Shown here: positions 33,717 through 42,616 of the stretch, piece after piece
Layout: every line of letters starts with the position of its first letter
How positions within the stretch are numbered: the stretch's first letter is position 1
Assembly: GCA_947493215.1 (NCBI GenBank)
Contig: CANLQE010000002.1
Span: 186,001-250,000 of the forward strand
Reading direction: 5' to 3'
DNA: 64,000 nucleotides
Source: an uncultured Sphingomonadaceae bacterium
GTDB taxonomy: Bacteria; Pseudomonadota; Alphaproteobacteria; Sphingomonadales; Sphingomonadaceae
The notes under the pieces: generated by a model
Database searches by the model: none
Seen by the model: the letters and a program-made list of their open reading frames with translations, nothing else
What the model was told of the DNA's origin: nothing
Made by a program: the position numbers and the translations under genes

Positions 33717-34898
33717 CTAGATAATCCCGCGATCCAAAAGGTCTGCCATTTTCGCGCTATCCATGCCCAGTAATTCACCATAAATGGCTTCATTATGCGC
33801 GCCCAAATCGGGGCCGATTGTTTCGATTTTACCCGGAGTATCGGACAGTTTCGGAGCGACATTCTGCATCATGAAATTCTCATGCTGTGGATGATCCATT
33901 TTCACCAAAGCATCGCGCGCTTCGAAATGCGGGTCCGCCAGCATTTCTGGGGCACGGTATATGTTGCCGGCCGGAACACCATTTTCTTCGCACAGGTCAA
34001 GAATTTGCTGACTGCTCAACGTCCGTGTCCAGACATTGATGAGATCATCCAGTTCGGTCTGGTGCTCGCCGCGCGCCACATGGGTGGCATAGCGGGGATC
34101 ATCGCCCAATTCCGGTTGTCCCATCATCGCGGACATGCGCTTCCATACGCTGTCCTGATTACCACCGATCAACACGCTGCCATCGTTCGTTTCATAAACA
34201 TTGGAAGGTGCGATTTTCGGCAATATCGATCCTGTCCGTTCGCGGATATGGCCCGCGACGGTATATTCAGCGACAGTCGATTCCATATTGGCGAGCACCG
34301 CCTCATATATAGCTGAATCAACAACCTGTCCCTTGCCCGTCACATGCCTGTGGTGCAGCGCCATCATCGCACCGAGACAAGCATAGGTCGCCGCCAGCGA
34401 ATCGCCAATCGAAAGACCGGCACGGCTTGGCGGGCGGTCTGGCTCGCCAGCAATATAGCGCATCCCGCCCATTGCTTCGCCGATCGACCCATAGCCTGCA
34501 CGCGACGCGTAGGGACCGGTTTGGCCATAGCCGGAAACGCGGATCATGATCAGCGCCTGATTGATCGCGCTCAGCTGATCGTAGCCCAACCCCCATTTTT
34601 CCATCGTACCGGGGCGGAAATTTTCCAACAGAAAATCGCTTTTTTCGACCAGTTTTTTGACAATGTCCTGACCTTCCTTTTCGCGAAGGTTGAGTGTAAT
34701 TGATTTTTTGTTGCGCCCGACGACCGAAAACCACAGCGGTATTCCCTGTCCCCAACTGCGCATCGCATCGCCGACCTTTGGTGGCTCGATTTTGATAACT
34801 TCTGCGCCATGATCTCCCATGAGCTGACCGCAAAAGGGGCCTGCAATTAGCTGCCCCATTTCGATCAACCTAAGTCCGGCCAGTGCCCCTTGCGCCAT
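33717..34898 (-). CDS. Class III (CaiB/BaiF) CoA transferase 2
   Basis: A 393-residue class III CoA transferase with good AGGAGG at its start. LAGLRLIEMGQLIAGPFCGQ, ENFRPGTMEKWGL and GKGQVVDSAIYEAV are typical. In the segment that normally holds the catalytic Asp it reads GYGSIGEAMGG, with Gly at that place and Glu four residues later. I recall a GFG/GYG-IGEAMGG subgroup, so this may be a family variant rather than loss of function. It converges on the GntR gene with one base between stop codons. Confidence 0.88.
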   Translation of the reverse strand: MAQGALAGLRLIEMGQLIAGPFCGQLMGDHGAEVIKIEPPKVGDAMRSWGQGIPLWFSVVGRNKKSITLNLREKEGQDIVKKLVEKSDFLLENFRPGTMEKWGLGYDQLSAINQALIMIRVSGYGQTGPYASRAGYGSIGEAMGGMRYIAGEPDRPPSRAGLSIGDSLAATYACLGAMMALHHRHVTGKGQVVDSAIYEAVLANMESTVAEYTVAGHIRERTGSILPKIAPSNVYETNDGSVLIGGNQDSVWKRMSAMMGQPELGDDPRYATHVARGEHQTELDDLINVWTRTLSSQQILDLCEENGVPAGNIYRAPEMLADPHFEARDALVKMDHPQHENFMMQNVAPKLSDTPGKIETIGPDLGAHNEAIYGELLGMDSAKMADLLDRGII

Positions 34899-34923
34899 TA
34901 AAAAACCTCCTGCATGATGCTTT

Positions 34924-34956
34924 TTCTATACAAAGCACATTATAGATTGTATACAA
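34924..34956. promoter_or_regulatory. GntR operators 2 and 3 in a divergent promoter
   Basis: TTGTATACAA (34947-34956) is perfect. TTCTATACAA (34924-34933) has one mismatch and is centred 23 bases away. Both lie between CoA transferase 2 and the lyase gene. A TATAGA -10-like element (34941-34946) lies between them. Confidence 0.7.
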
Positions 34957-34961
34957 TTTCT

Positions 34962-35882
34962 ATGGCACATGAAAACCCTTTATCAGTCAACATCGTTGAA
35001 GTCGGCCCGCGCGACGGCTTGCAGAATGAGGCTGAGATTATTTCCACAGCGGACAAGCTGGGCCTGATCAATCATATGATAGACGCCGGTATCCGCCGGA
35101 TGGAAGTCGCGAGCTTCGTGCATCCCGGCCGCGTTCCTCAAATGGCAGATGCCGAAGCGGTGATCGAGGGCCTGCCTGACCGCGCCGATGTTTCCTATAT
35201 CGGTCTGTGCCTGAACAAACGCGGCGTCTTGCGCGGACTCGCCACCAAAGAGGGTGGCAAGCGCGGGATTGATGAAGCCGGCTGTGTCATCGTCGCCAGC
35301 GACACATTTGGCGAGAAAAACCAAGGTCAGACGATCGCTGAAGGCATAAGGGAGAATCGCGAGATGATCCGCTTTGCGAAAGGCGAAGGTCTGAAAGCGC
35401 AGGTCACGATTTCGGCGGCCTTCGGCTGTCCGTTTGAAGGGCATGTCCCACCCGAAACCGTTTTAAACATCGCCCGCGAAATGGCCGAAGAAGAACCGCT
35501 TGAAATTGCACTCGCCGATACAATCGGTGTCGGTGTGCCAGGACAGGTAGAAGATTTGTTTGGCCGCCTTGGCGAAATACTGCCCGACAACATAACCATG
35601 CGCGCGCATTTTCATGACACACGCAATACCGGCATTGCCAATGCATGGGCCGCTGTGCGGTCAGGCGTCTCAACCCTCGACGCGAGCCTTGGCGGACTCG
35701 GCGGCTGTCCGTTTGCGCCCAACGCAACGGGTAACATCGCCACCGAAGATCTGGTCAACCTGCTTGACCGGTCAGCGATCAATCACGGCGTTGATCTGGC
35801 CAAAGCCATCGCCACCAACCAATGGTTTGAAACAATATTGGACCGACCGCTACCCTCGCTCGTTGCGAGGGCAGAGGCTTGA
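34962..35882 (+). CDS. HMG-CoA lyase-like enzyme 2
   Basis: A 306-residue DRE-TIM lyase. It has VGPRDGLQNE, ASFVHPGRVPQMADAE, ADTIGVGVPGQ, MRAHFHDTRNTG (metal His pair) and GGLGGCPFAPNATGN with the catalytic-loop Cys. The start ATG at 34962 lies 5 bases after a GntR site and has no ribosome-binding site, which suggests a very short or absent leader. Paired with the divergent CoA transferase 2, it would activate and cleave a hydroxy-diacid. It is a separate lineage from enzyme 1 in cluster A. Confidence 0.9.
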   Translation: MAHENPLSVNIVEVGPRDGLQNEAEIISTADKLGLINHMIDAGIRRMEVASFVHPGRVPQMADAEAVIEGLPDRADVSYIGLCLNKRGVLRGLATKEGGKRGIDEAGCVIVASDTFGEKNQGQTIAEGIRENREMIRFAKGEGLKAQVTISAAFGCPFEGHVPPETVLNIAREMAEEEPLEIALADTIGVGVPGQVEDLFGRLGEILPDNITMRAHFHDTRNTGIANAWAAVRSGVSTLDASLGGLGGCPFAPNATGNIATEDLVNLLDRSAINHGVDLAKAIATNQWFETILDRPLPSLVARAEA

Positions 35883-35913
35883 ATGCATAAATTATAAAGA
35901 GAGAGAATGACAT

Positions 35914-37971
35914 ATGGGGTATCGACTAGGCGTTGATGTCGGGGGAACCTTTACCGATCTGCTGCTTTTCAATGATGAAACCGGACAATTCTGGCGCACG
36001 AAAACGCCGTCTACGCCTCATGACAGCTCCGAAGGCATATTAAATGGTGTGAACGCTATTTGTGAAGATGCGGATGTTAAGGCCAGCGAGATCGAATATT
36101 TTCTCCACGGCACAACGGTCGCCACCAACGCAGTGCTGGAAGGCAAAGGCGCAAAAGTTGGCCTGATCACCACCGAGGGTTACCGCGATATCATGCAGAT
36201 TGCGCGCAGCTTTGTCCCCGGCGGCCTTGCTGCCTGGATTATCTGGCCCAAACCGCAACCTCTCGCGGCGCTGGAAGACACGGTTACTGTTAAAGAGCGC
36301 ATGGGCGCCGATGGTGAAGAAGTCCGTCCCCTCGACGAGGCGAGTGTGACAACGGCCATTGAATATCTTAAAAAGCAGGGTGTGGAAGCGGTTACGGTCT
36401 CTTTGATGAACGCCTATACCAATGGCGCGCATGAAAGCCGTATTGGCGAAATGGTCGCAGCCGAAATGCCTGATGTTCCCTATTCGCTGAGCCACGAAGT
36501 GCTTCCTGAAATGCAGGAATATGAGCGGACGTTGACAACAGTCGCCAACGCGGCTGTCCGGCCGGTGGTGAGTAATTATGTGTCCAGTCTGCGCGCCAAG
36601 CTAGCCGACGCTGGGATGGCAGGACGGTTCTCGCTACTGCGTTCCGATGGCGGCCTGATGTCCTCCCAAAAAGCGGAAGAGCATCCCGTCAACATCTTGA
36701 TGTCCGGTCCGGCCGGCGGCGTTACAGGCGCTGTCTGGGTTGCAAAAAATGCGGGACTGAAGAACATCCTGACGCTGGACGTTGGCGGGACCTCTACCGA
36801 CGTGGCGTTGATCGAAAATCTAGAACCGCGCCGAGTGCGCACAACCGAGGTTGGCCACTTGTCAGTGCGCGCCTCTTCGCTGGATGTGAAGACGGTTGGC
36901 GCAGGCGGCGGTTCCATCGCCTATGTGCCAGAACTAACCGGTGCGCTGAGAGTGGGTCCGCAATCAGCTGGGGCAGTCCCCGGACCAGTGGCTTATGGCA
37001 AGGGCGGCGAAGAACCGACTGTCACCGACGCTAACGTCGTGCTCGGCTATCTACCGGAAAATTTACTCGGTGGCTCGTTCCAGCTGGATCGCGAAGGTGC
37101 CAAGAAATCAGTCCAGAAAATCGCCGACGCCCTTGGCATTGATCTAATGGCAGCCGCACGTGGTATCATTGATATTGTGAACGAAAATATGTTCGGTGCG
37201 CTGCGCATGATTTCTGTGCAGCAAGGCTATGACCCGCGCCATTTCGCTTTGATGGGATTTGGCGGAGCAGGGCCGCTGCACGTCAACGCAGTCGCAAGAC
37301 TGATGGGAAGTTGGCCAGCTGTATCGCCGGTTTCTCCCGGGGTGCTCTGCGCTTTGGGCGACGCGACAACGCGGATGCGGACTGAGACAGCGCGCTCCTT
37401 CTCGCGCCTAGCGACAACCACTGATGCGTCGGAGCTCATCGCAATCCTGAAAGAAATGGCCGATCAAACCCGTGCGGAATTGCTGTCCGATGGCGTTGCA
37501 GAAGAAGACCTTACCAGCGAATTCGAAATCGACGTGCGCTATGCTGGACAGGCCTTTGAAGTGCCCTTGACGATCACGCCAGAAGTGTTGGAACGCGATG
37601 GCATTGACGGCATATTAGCCCGCTTTGATGAAGAGCATCATCGGCTTTTCACCTTCAACATGGATACTCCGCATGAAGTTGTGAACCTGCGCGCTGTCGC
37701 AATGGGTCAGTCACTCAACCTGCCAGCCGCAGAATTGCCCAAAGGCAATGGCGATCCATCGGACGCAAAAATCCGCGATCATAAATTATGGATGGACGGC
37801 GCAGAACAAGATGGAGCGATTTACGATCGCGCTAAACTCAAGCAGGGCGATGTCATCATAGGCCCGGCGATTGTTGTGGAAATGGATTCCACAACCCTGA
37901 TCGAAAAAGGCTGCGTCGGCGAAGTGGACGCGGTCGGCAATATCCTCATCAATTTGGCGGAGGGACAGTAA
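35914..37971 (+). CDS. hyuA: Hydantoinase A/5-oxoprolinase-family subunit
   Basis: A 685-residue ATP-dependent amidohydrolase subunit. The actin-like ATPase core shows YRLGVDVGGTFTDLLLF at the N-terminus, HGTTVATNAVLEGKG, and LTLDVGGTSTDVALIEN with GAGGGSIAYV. HyuA with HyuB hydrolyses N-methylhydantoin or 5-oxoproline using ATP, and relatives form acetone or acetophenone carboxylases. Which activity applies cannot be told from sequence. It lies 31 bases after the lyase and one base before hyuB. Confidence 0.9.
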   Translation: MGYRLGVDVGGTFTDLLLFNDETGQFWRTKTPSTPHDSSEGILNGVNAICEDADVKASEIEYFLHGTTVATNAVLEGKGAKVGLITTEGYRDIMQIARSFVPGGLAAWIIWPKPQPLAALEDTVTVKERMGADGEEVRPLDEASVTTAIEYLKKQGVEAVTVSLMNAYTNGAHESRIGEMVAAEMPDVPYSLSHEVLPEMQEYERTLTTVANAAVRPVVSNYVSSLRAKLADAGMAGRFSLLRSDGGLMSSQKAEEHPVNILMSGPAGGVTGAVWVAKNAGLKNILTLDVGGTSTDVALIENLEPRRVRTTEVGHLSVRASSLDVKTVGAGGGSIAYVPELTGALRVGPQSAGAVPGPVAYGKGGEEPTVTDANVVLGYLPENLLGGSFQLDREGAKKSVQKIADALGIDLMAAARGIIDIVNENMFGALRMISVQQGYDPRHFALMGFGGAGPLHVNAVARLMGSWPAVSPVSPGVLCALGDATTRMRTETARSFSRLATTTDASELIAILKEMADQTRAELLSDGVAEEDLTSEFEIDVRYAGQAFEVPLTITPEVLERDGIDGILARFDEEHHRLFTFNMDTPHEVVNLRAVAMGQSLNLPAAELPKGNGDPSDAKIRDHKLWMDGAEQDGAIYDRAKLKQGDVIIGPAIVVEMDSTTLIEKGCVGEVDAVGNILINLAEGQ

Positions 37972-37972
37972 A

Positions 37973-39838
37973 ATGCCTGCAACAATCATTGAAACCAACG
38001 ATACGCCTTTCAAAAAAATCGATATTGATCCGGTCACGCTGGATATTATCGAAAATGCATTGCGCAATGCCCGGATTGAGATGGATGCGACACTCGTACG
38101 GACAGCCATGTCGCCAGGCATTCGCGAACAGGGTGATGCCTTTCCTCTAATCGCTGATCATACCGGCAAGATGATTGTCGGACAGTTTGGCAGCTTTATC
38201 GACGGTTTCCTGCGTCTCTATGACGGTACGCTGGAAGATGGCGATATGATCTTCCTGTCTGATCCTTATAGCTGCGACGGCGCGGTCAGCCACAATAACG
38301 ACTGGCTGATCCTATTACCCATTTTCAAGGATGGCCGTTTAATCGCCTATACCGCCATGTTTGGACATCAATCCGATATCGGCGGAAAAGTGGTCGGCTC
38401 CATGCCGATTGACGCCAAATCAATCTTTGAAGAAGGCGTTCGCATACCGCCTGTCAAAATCTGGAAAAAAGGCGAATATAACGAAGATTTGATGAAGCTC
38501 GTTATGCACCAAACCAGAAAACCTGATTGGTGTCAGGCCGATTTAAACGCGATTATTGCATCCTGCCGTGTGGCGGCACGCCGCGTTATTGAAATGGCGG
38601 ATCGTTTCGGTGATGACGTCTATGTTTCGGCGACGCAGGAATTGCTGGCCCGCAATCATCGGGCGATGAAAACATTGATCGGTCAGGCTATCGGCGAAGA
38701 GCCGGTCAGCTTCGAAGACTATATCTGTGATGATGGTATTGGCGCTGGCCCTTATAAGATAAAGTGCACGATGCGGCGCGAAGGCGAGAAGGTCATTCTC
38801 GATTTTGAGGGGACCGATCCGCAAAGTGGCGCTTCCATCAATTTCTTGCTCAATGAAAATATGTTCAAGATGTTCTTCGGCATTTACATGATCATGGTTT
38901 TCGATCCGCAAATCCTGTTCAACGACGGTTTCTATGATCTGATTGAAGTGCGGATTCCCGAAGGATCACTGCTCAAACCCAAATTCCCGGCTGCGCTCTC
39001 TGGACGCACACACGCGCTGGGGCGCATTTTCGATATTCTCGGCGGGTTGCTGGGTCAGAAGACGCCGGAATTCCTGAACGCCGCTGGCTTTTCGTCGTCA
39101 CCACATCTGTTCTATTCCGGCAATGACAAAAATGGCGATTGGTTCCAGCTGTTTCAAATTGGCTTTGGCGGGATACCCGGGCGTCCTCTGGGCGACGGGC
39201 CAGATGGTCATTCGCTATGGCCCGGCTTTACCAATGTACCCAATGAATTTCTCGAGCGCTATTTCCCATTGCGCATCGAACGCTATGAGACAGCGCAGGA
39301 TAGCGGCGGCGCAGGATTGCACCGCGGCGGCAACGGCATTCACCTGACCTATCGTTTCCTCGCCGGTGGGACTATTTCCATCCATGATGATCGTTGGTTC
39401 GTTCCGCCATGGGGCGTAAACGGCGGTGAACCTGGAAAACGAGCTCGTAAGATTCTTGAAAAAGCAGATGGCACGAGCACGATCGTCGCCAACAAGGTGG
39501 AAGAAATCACCGTCGCAGAGGGTGACCAGTTACACTTCGTCACATGGGGCGGTGGCGGATGGGGCAACCCATTGGAACGCGATCCCGAAGTGGTGGCGTT
39601 GGAAATCCGTCAAGGTCTGGTCAGTGTTGATGGAGCGCGGGAATATGGCGTCGTCATGGCGAGCGATGGAACAGTGGACCAATCGGCTACGGACAGTCTG
39701 CGGAACGATCTGGCTAGCCAAGTTATCGAAACCGATAGTCCGTTTAACTTCGGACCGGATATCGAAACGCTGCGCGCCAATTGTCTGGAAGAAACTGGCC
39801 TGCCTGCCCCCATCCAACCGGGGCATGTCGCCGCTTAA
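37973..39838 (+). CDS. hyuB: Hydantoinase B/5-oxoprolinase-family subunit
   Basis: A 621-residue partner of HyuA, one base downstream and preceded by GGAGGGA. It has the family pattern MSPGIREQGDAFPLIADHTG, DPYSCDGAVSHNNDW, FGHQSDIGGKVVGSMP and the C-terminal TWGGGGWGNPLERDPEVV. The His and Asp residues of these blocks form the metal centre in known HyuB proteins. Together the two subunits should open an amide ring or carboxylate a ketone. The racemase at 32194-32946 supports the hydantoin-like reading. Confidence 0.9.
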   Translation: MPATIIETNDTPFKKIDIDPVTLDIIENALRNARIEMDATLVRTAMSPGIREQGDAFPLIADHTGKMIVGQFGSFIDGFLRLYDGTLEDGDMIFLSDPYSCDGAVSHNNDWLILLPIFKDGRLIAYTAMFGHQSDIGGKVVGSMPIDAKSIFEEGVRIPPVKIWKKGEYNEDLMKLVMHQTRKPDWCQADLNAIIASCRVAARRVIEMADRFGDDVYVSATQELLARNHRAMKTLIGQAIGEEPVSFEDYICDDGIGAGPYKIKCTMRREGEKVILDFEGTDPQSGASINFLLNENMFKMFFGIYMIMVFDPQILFNDGFYDLIEVRIPEGSLLKPKFPAALSGRTHALGRIFDILGGLLGQKTPEFLNAAGFSSSPHLFYSGNDKNGDWFQLFQIGFGGIPGRPLGDGPDGHSLWPGFTNVPNEFLERYFPLRIERYETAQDSGGAGLHRGGNGIHLTYRFLAGGTISIHDDRWFVPPWGVNGGEPGKRARKILEKADGTSTIVANKVEEITVAEGDQLHFVTWGGGGWGNPLERDPEVVALEIRQGLVSVDGAREYGVVMASDGTVDQSATDSLRNDLASQVIETDSPFNFGPDIETLRANCLEETGLPAPIQPGHVAA

Positions 39839-39911
39839 CACTAATCCTTCTATTAGTGATCCTTCTGTTAGTGGACTTCCCCTTTGTCGCCGATAATCTG
39901 GGCGACAAAGG
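39839..39911 (+). promoter_or_regulatory. Two hairpins between hyuB and the SDR gene
   Basis: CACTAAT/ATTAGTG (39839-39858) forms a 7-bp hairpin just after the hyuB stop. CCTTTGTCGCC (39881-39891) and GGCGACAAAGG (39901-39911) form a perfect 11-bp stem with a 9-base loop. Its last two G residues are also the first of the ribosome site GGAGAGG for the gene at 39924. It may end the hyuB transcript, or control translation of the next gene. Confidence 0.5.
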
Positions 39912-39923
39912 AGAGGTTTTCTG

Positions 39924-40697
39924 ATGAACATATTAGACAGTTTCAAACTGGAGGGCGACGTTGCCATCGTCACGGGCGCTGGCAAAGGCATTGGTCGGGC
40001 AATTGCTTTAGGCTTGGCAGAGGCTGGCGCAGATGTGGCTCTGGCAGCCCGCACAGCTGGTGATCTGGAGGCTGTGGCCGAAGAAATCCGTGCGCTGGGC
40101 CGCCGCGCCATAACCGTCGCTACCGATGTCACTGATATGGCTGCGCTAGAAAATCTGGCACAGCGGGCGGTCGATGAACTGGGGTCGTTAACGATCTGGG
40201 TCAGCAATGCCGGTGGCCTGCCTGACGGAACACCTCGCTACCTCACGAAAACCTCAGAGGACAACTGGGACGCGCAGATTGATCTCAATCTCAAAAGCGT
40301 CTGGATGGGAGCTGTTGTCGCAGCAAAGCACATGAAGGAAAATGGCGGTTCCATTATCAACACTTCGTCCCGCGCTTCTTTTGGCGGACAGGTAAAAAAT
40401 GGGCCTTATGGTGCATCAAAAGCGGCGGTAAACAGCCTCACCAGTACGTTATCATTAGAACTCGCGCCCAAAATCCGGGTCAACGCGGTTGCTCCTGGCC
40501 CGATCCCTACTGAAAATTTTGACGAGTCCATGGGAATAAAATCCGATGAGGATCGTGAAAATCTGCTGAAGCATATTGGCGTTCCGCTGGGGCGTTATGG
40601 CAAGGAAGAGGATATCGCCGCAGCGGTCATCTATATGGCCTCCCCAGCGGCCAGCTGGGTAACCGGCCAATGTCTGTTCGTGACCGGAGGCCGTTAG
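39924..40697 (+). CDS. Short-chain dehydrogenase/reductase 1
   Basis: A 257-residue classical SDR: cofactor turn VTGAGKGIGRAI, NAG in VSNAGG, catalytic Ser in IINTSSRAS and YxxxK as YGASKAAV, then VAPGPIPTENF. The FVTGGR end is typical. It is behind the two hairpins after hyuB and probably belongs to cluster B. A role in oxidising a hydroxy intermediate is likely; substrate unknown. Confidence 0.9.
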   Translation: MNILDSFKLEGDVAIVTGAGKGIGRAIALGLAEAGADVALAARTAGDLEAVAEEIRALGRRAITVATDVTDMAALENLAQRAVDELGSLTIWVSNAGGLPDGTPRYLTKTSEDNWDAQIDLNLKSVWMGAVVAAKHMKENGGSIINTSSRASFGGQVKNGPYGASKAAVNSLTSTLSLELAPKIRVNAVAPGPIPTENFDESMGIKSDEDRENLLKHIGVPLGRYGKEEDIAAAVIYMASPAASWVTGQCLFVTGGR

Positions 40698-40764
40698 AAA
40701 AGGAAAGATTGCGGGCCTCGTCCAAACTGGACTAGTATCTATGAAACAATAGATTGCGGTACGC

Positions 40765-41727
40765 TTGAACAATATTTTCCCCATATTCCGGTTTCTGAAA
40801 GACAAGTCCTCGGCAGGTCTTGGCTGCGCTCTGATAACTTTAACGGCGGTAACAGGTGCCTCCACGCGCAATCCTGGTGCTCATATGGCCGTCGCGGCAG
40901 ACGGCAGCTCGGTCGGATCCTTTTCCGGCGGCTGCATTGAAACAGCGGTCGTCGCTGAAGCCTTGGATTGCCTCACCGCCAATGCACCACGCGAAGTCCG
41001 TTTTGGCGCAGGCTCGCCATATCTCGACATTCGCTTGCCTTGTGGCGGCGGCATTGATTTGCTGTTCAGCCCCTTTCACAATGCGGAGATCGCTGAGGAA
41101 CTATTTGATGCGGTCTCGGCAAGGCAGCCCTTTACCATCAGCATGGATAGTAAAAAGGGTACCATCACCCGTGCACCGGCCGAGCAAGATCAGGCCGTTG
41201 TTCGGGAGGGATCAGCGGTTCACGTCAACCACATTCCCGCCGCCAAAATCATCACCCTCGGTCATGGCGCTGTTGTTGAAAATCTCGCAAATCTAACGGC
41301 ATCCTATGGCCTCGACTGCGAAATATTAACGCCGGATTTGGATATTGTGGAGCGGATCACCGAAGACGGCGGCACGGCTCATCGGCTTAAAACACCAGCG
41401 GCTACCGATCTCTATCAAGCCGATCCGTGGACGGCATGTGTCTTTTATTTTCATGACCATGATTGGGAAGCGGAACTGATGAAGCAGGCACTGGCTTCAC
41501 CGGCCTTTTATATTGGCGCGATGGGTAGTTTCAAAACCCACGGTATCCGCAAGACTTTACTTAGCGAAGTAGGCGTCAGCGACGCGGTTATTAAGCGGAT
41601 GAAAGCCCCTATTGGCATCATTCCGTCGACGCGTGACCCCGCCACTCTGGCGCTGTCTACGCTAACCGAAATAATTGAAACTTATCACAGCCGTTTCAGC
41701 CGTACCCATGGCACGATCGCCTTATAA
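40765..41727 (+). CDS. xdhC: XdhC/CoxI-family molybdenum-enzyme accessory protein
   Basis: A protein of about 320 residues from a TTG at 40765; no good ribosome site is visible, so the start is uncertain. The N-terminal XdhC_CoxI domain reads CALITLTAVTGASTRNPGAH followed by GSFSGGCIE. The C-terminal Rossmann domain starts IITLGHGAVVENL and ends with SFKTHGIRKTLL and TRDPATLALSTL. XdhC proteins load the sulfurated Mo cofactor into xanthine-dehydrogenase-type enzymes. No such enzyme is next to it; the IorAB pair is 14 kb away. Confidence 0.85.
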   Translation: MNNIFPIFRFLKDKSSAGLGCALITLTAVTGASTRNPGAHMAVAADGSSVGSFSGGCIETAVVAEALDCLTANAPREVRFGAGSPYLDIRLPCGGGIDLLFSPFHNAEIAEELFDAVSARQPFTISMDSKKGTITRAPAEQDQAVVREGSAVHVNHIPAAKIITLGHGAVVENLANLTASYGLDCEILTPDLDIVERITEDGGTAHRLKTPAATDLYQADPWTACVFYFHDHDWEAELMKQALASPAFYIGAMGSFKTHGIRKTLLSEVGVSDAVIKRMKAPIGIIPSTRDPATLALSTLTEIIETYHSRFSRTHGTIAL

Positions 41728-42492
41728 GCACTGACCATCATCGACCACTATATCAGACCCGGTCATAGCCTGCGAAACATCTGACGAAAGATACAGCATC
41801 ATTGAATCGAGCGACGACATGTCCTGCAGCCGCCGCCGATGGAAACTGGCTATCTGTTTCTTGCCGCCTTCGGTTTGATACCAGTCACCCTGAATTTCGG
41901 TGGCGATATAGCCGGGATGGATGGTATTCACGTTCACACCCTGTCGCACCCACTCACGCGCCAGATTGCGGCCGAGATGGGTGACACCAGCTTTGCTCGC
42001 AGCATAAGCGCTATCGCCCTCTCCAGTAAGCCGCGACGTAATTGATCCAATGATTGTGATCCGGCCGTTTTCCTTGGCCCGACTGTCGCTGGCAATCAGG
42101 CGCTTGGCCCCTTCGCGGGCAACCAGATATACGCCGACAAAATTCGTTCCGATAAGGTTCTGCAAACCTTCCAGAGGCACATCGGTTGAGCGACCGGCAG
42201 CACTGACTCCGGCATTTGCGACGATTGAATCGACTACACCAAATTTCGCCTCCGCTGCATCATAAGCAGCAATCACAGATGCCTCATCCGTTACGTCGAG
42301 AGGCACCGCCAACGCACTGCCACCCGCCGCTATTATTTTGTCCGCCACTTCTGCCGTGCGATCCGTTCGCCGCGCGCCCAGAACAACATTGGCACCCGCC
42401 GCAGCAAACAGCTCCGCGAAATGCGCGCCAAGGCCTGATGATGCGCCAGCGATTAGAGCGGTCCGACCCGCCAGTGAGAATGGAATGTCCAT
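41722..42492 (-). CDS. Short-chain dehydrogenase/reductase 2
   Basis: A 256-residue classical SDR on the opposite strand: IAGASSGLGAHFAELF, NAGVSAAG, catalytic Ser in IIGSITSRLTG, YAASKAGV, and HPGYIATEI. It converges on XdhC with a 6-base overlap. It shares a divergent promoter region (42493-42616) with SDR 3, where I see no copy of either operator. Substrate unknown. Confidence 0.9.
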   Translation of the reverse strand: MDIPFSLAGRTALIAGASSGLGAHFAELFAAAGANVVLGARRTDRTAEVADKIIAAGGSALAVPLDVTDEASVIAAYDAAEAKFGVVDSIVANAGVSAAGRSTDVPLEGLQNLIGTNFVGVYLVAREGAKRLIASDSRAKENGRITIIGSITSRLTGEGDSAYAASKAGVTHLGRNLAREWVRQGVNVNTIHPGYIATEIQGDWYQTEGGKKQIASFHRRRLQDMSSLDSMMLYLSSDVSQAMTGSDIVVDDGQCL

Positions 42493-42616
42493 ATTTTATC
42501 CTCTGGATTATGCGTTATCACAATCGGCTCTAGACCATCACCTTCTGCTCAGCCAATATCGCTTTGCATAGGGGCTCATCGAACAACTGGGCCAACATAA
42601 AAGGGAGAGGATAGAT
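42493..42616. other. Divergent promoter region between SDR 2 and SDR 3
   Basis: A 124-base region without either operator motif. It includes the ribosome site AAAGGGAGAGG of SDR 3. Confidence 0.3.
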
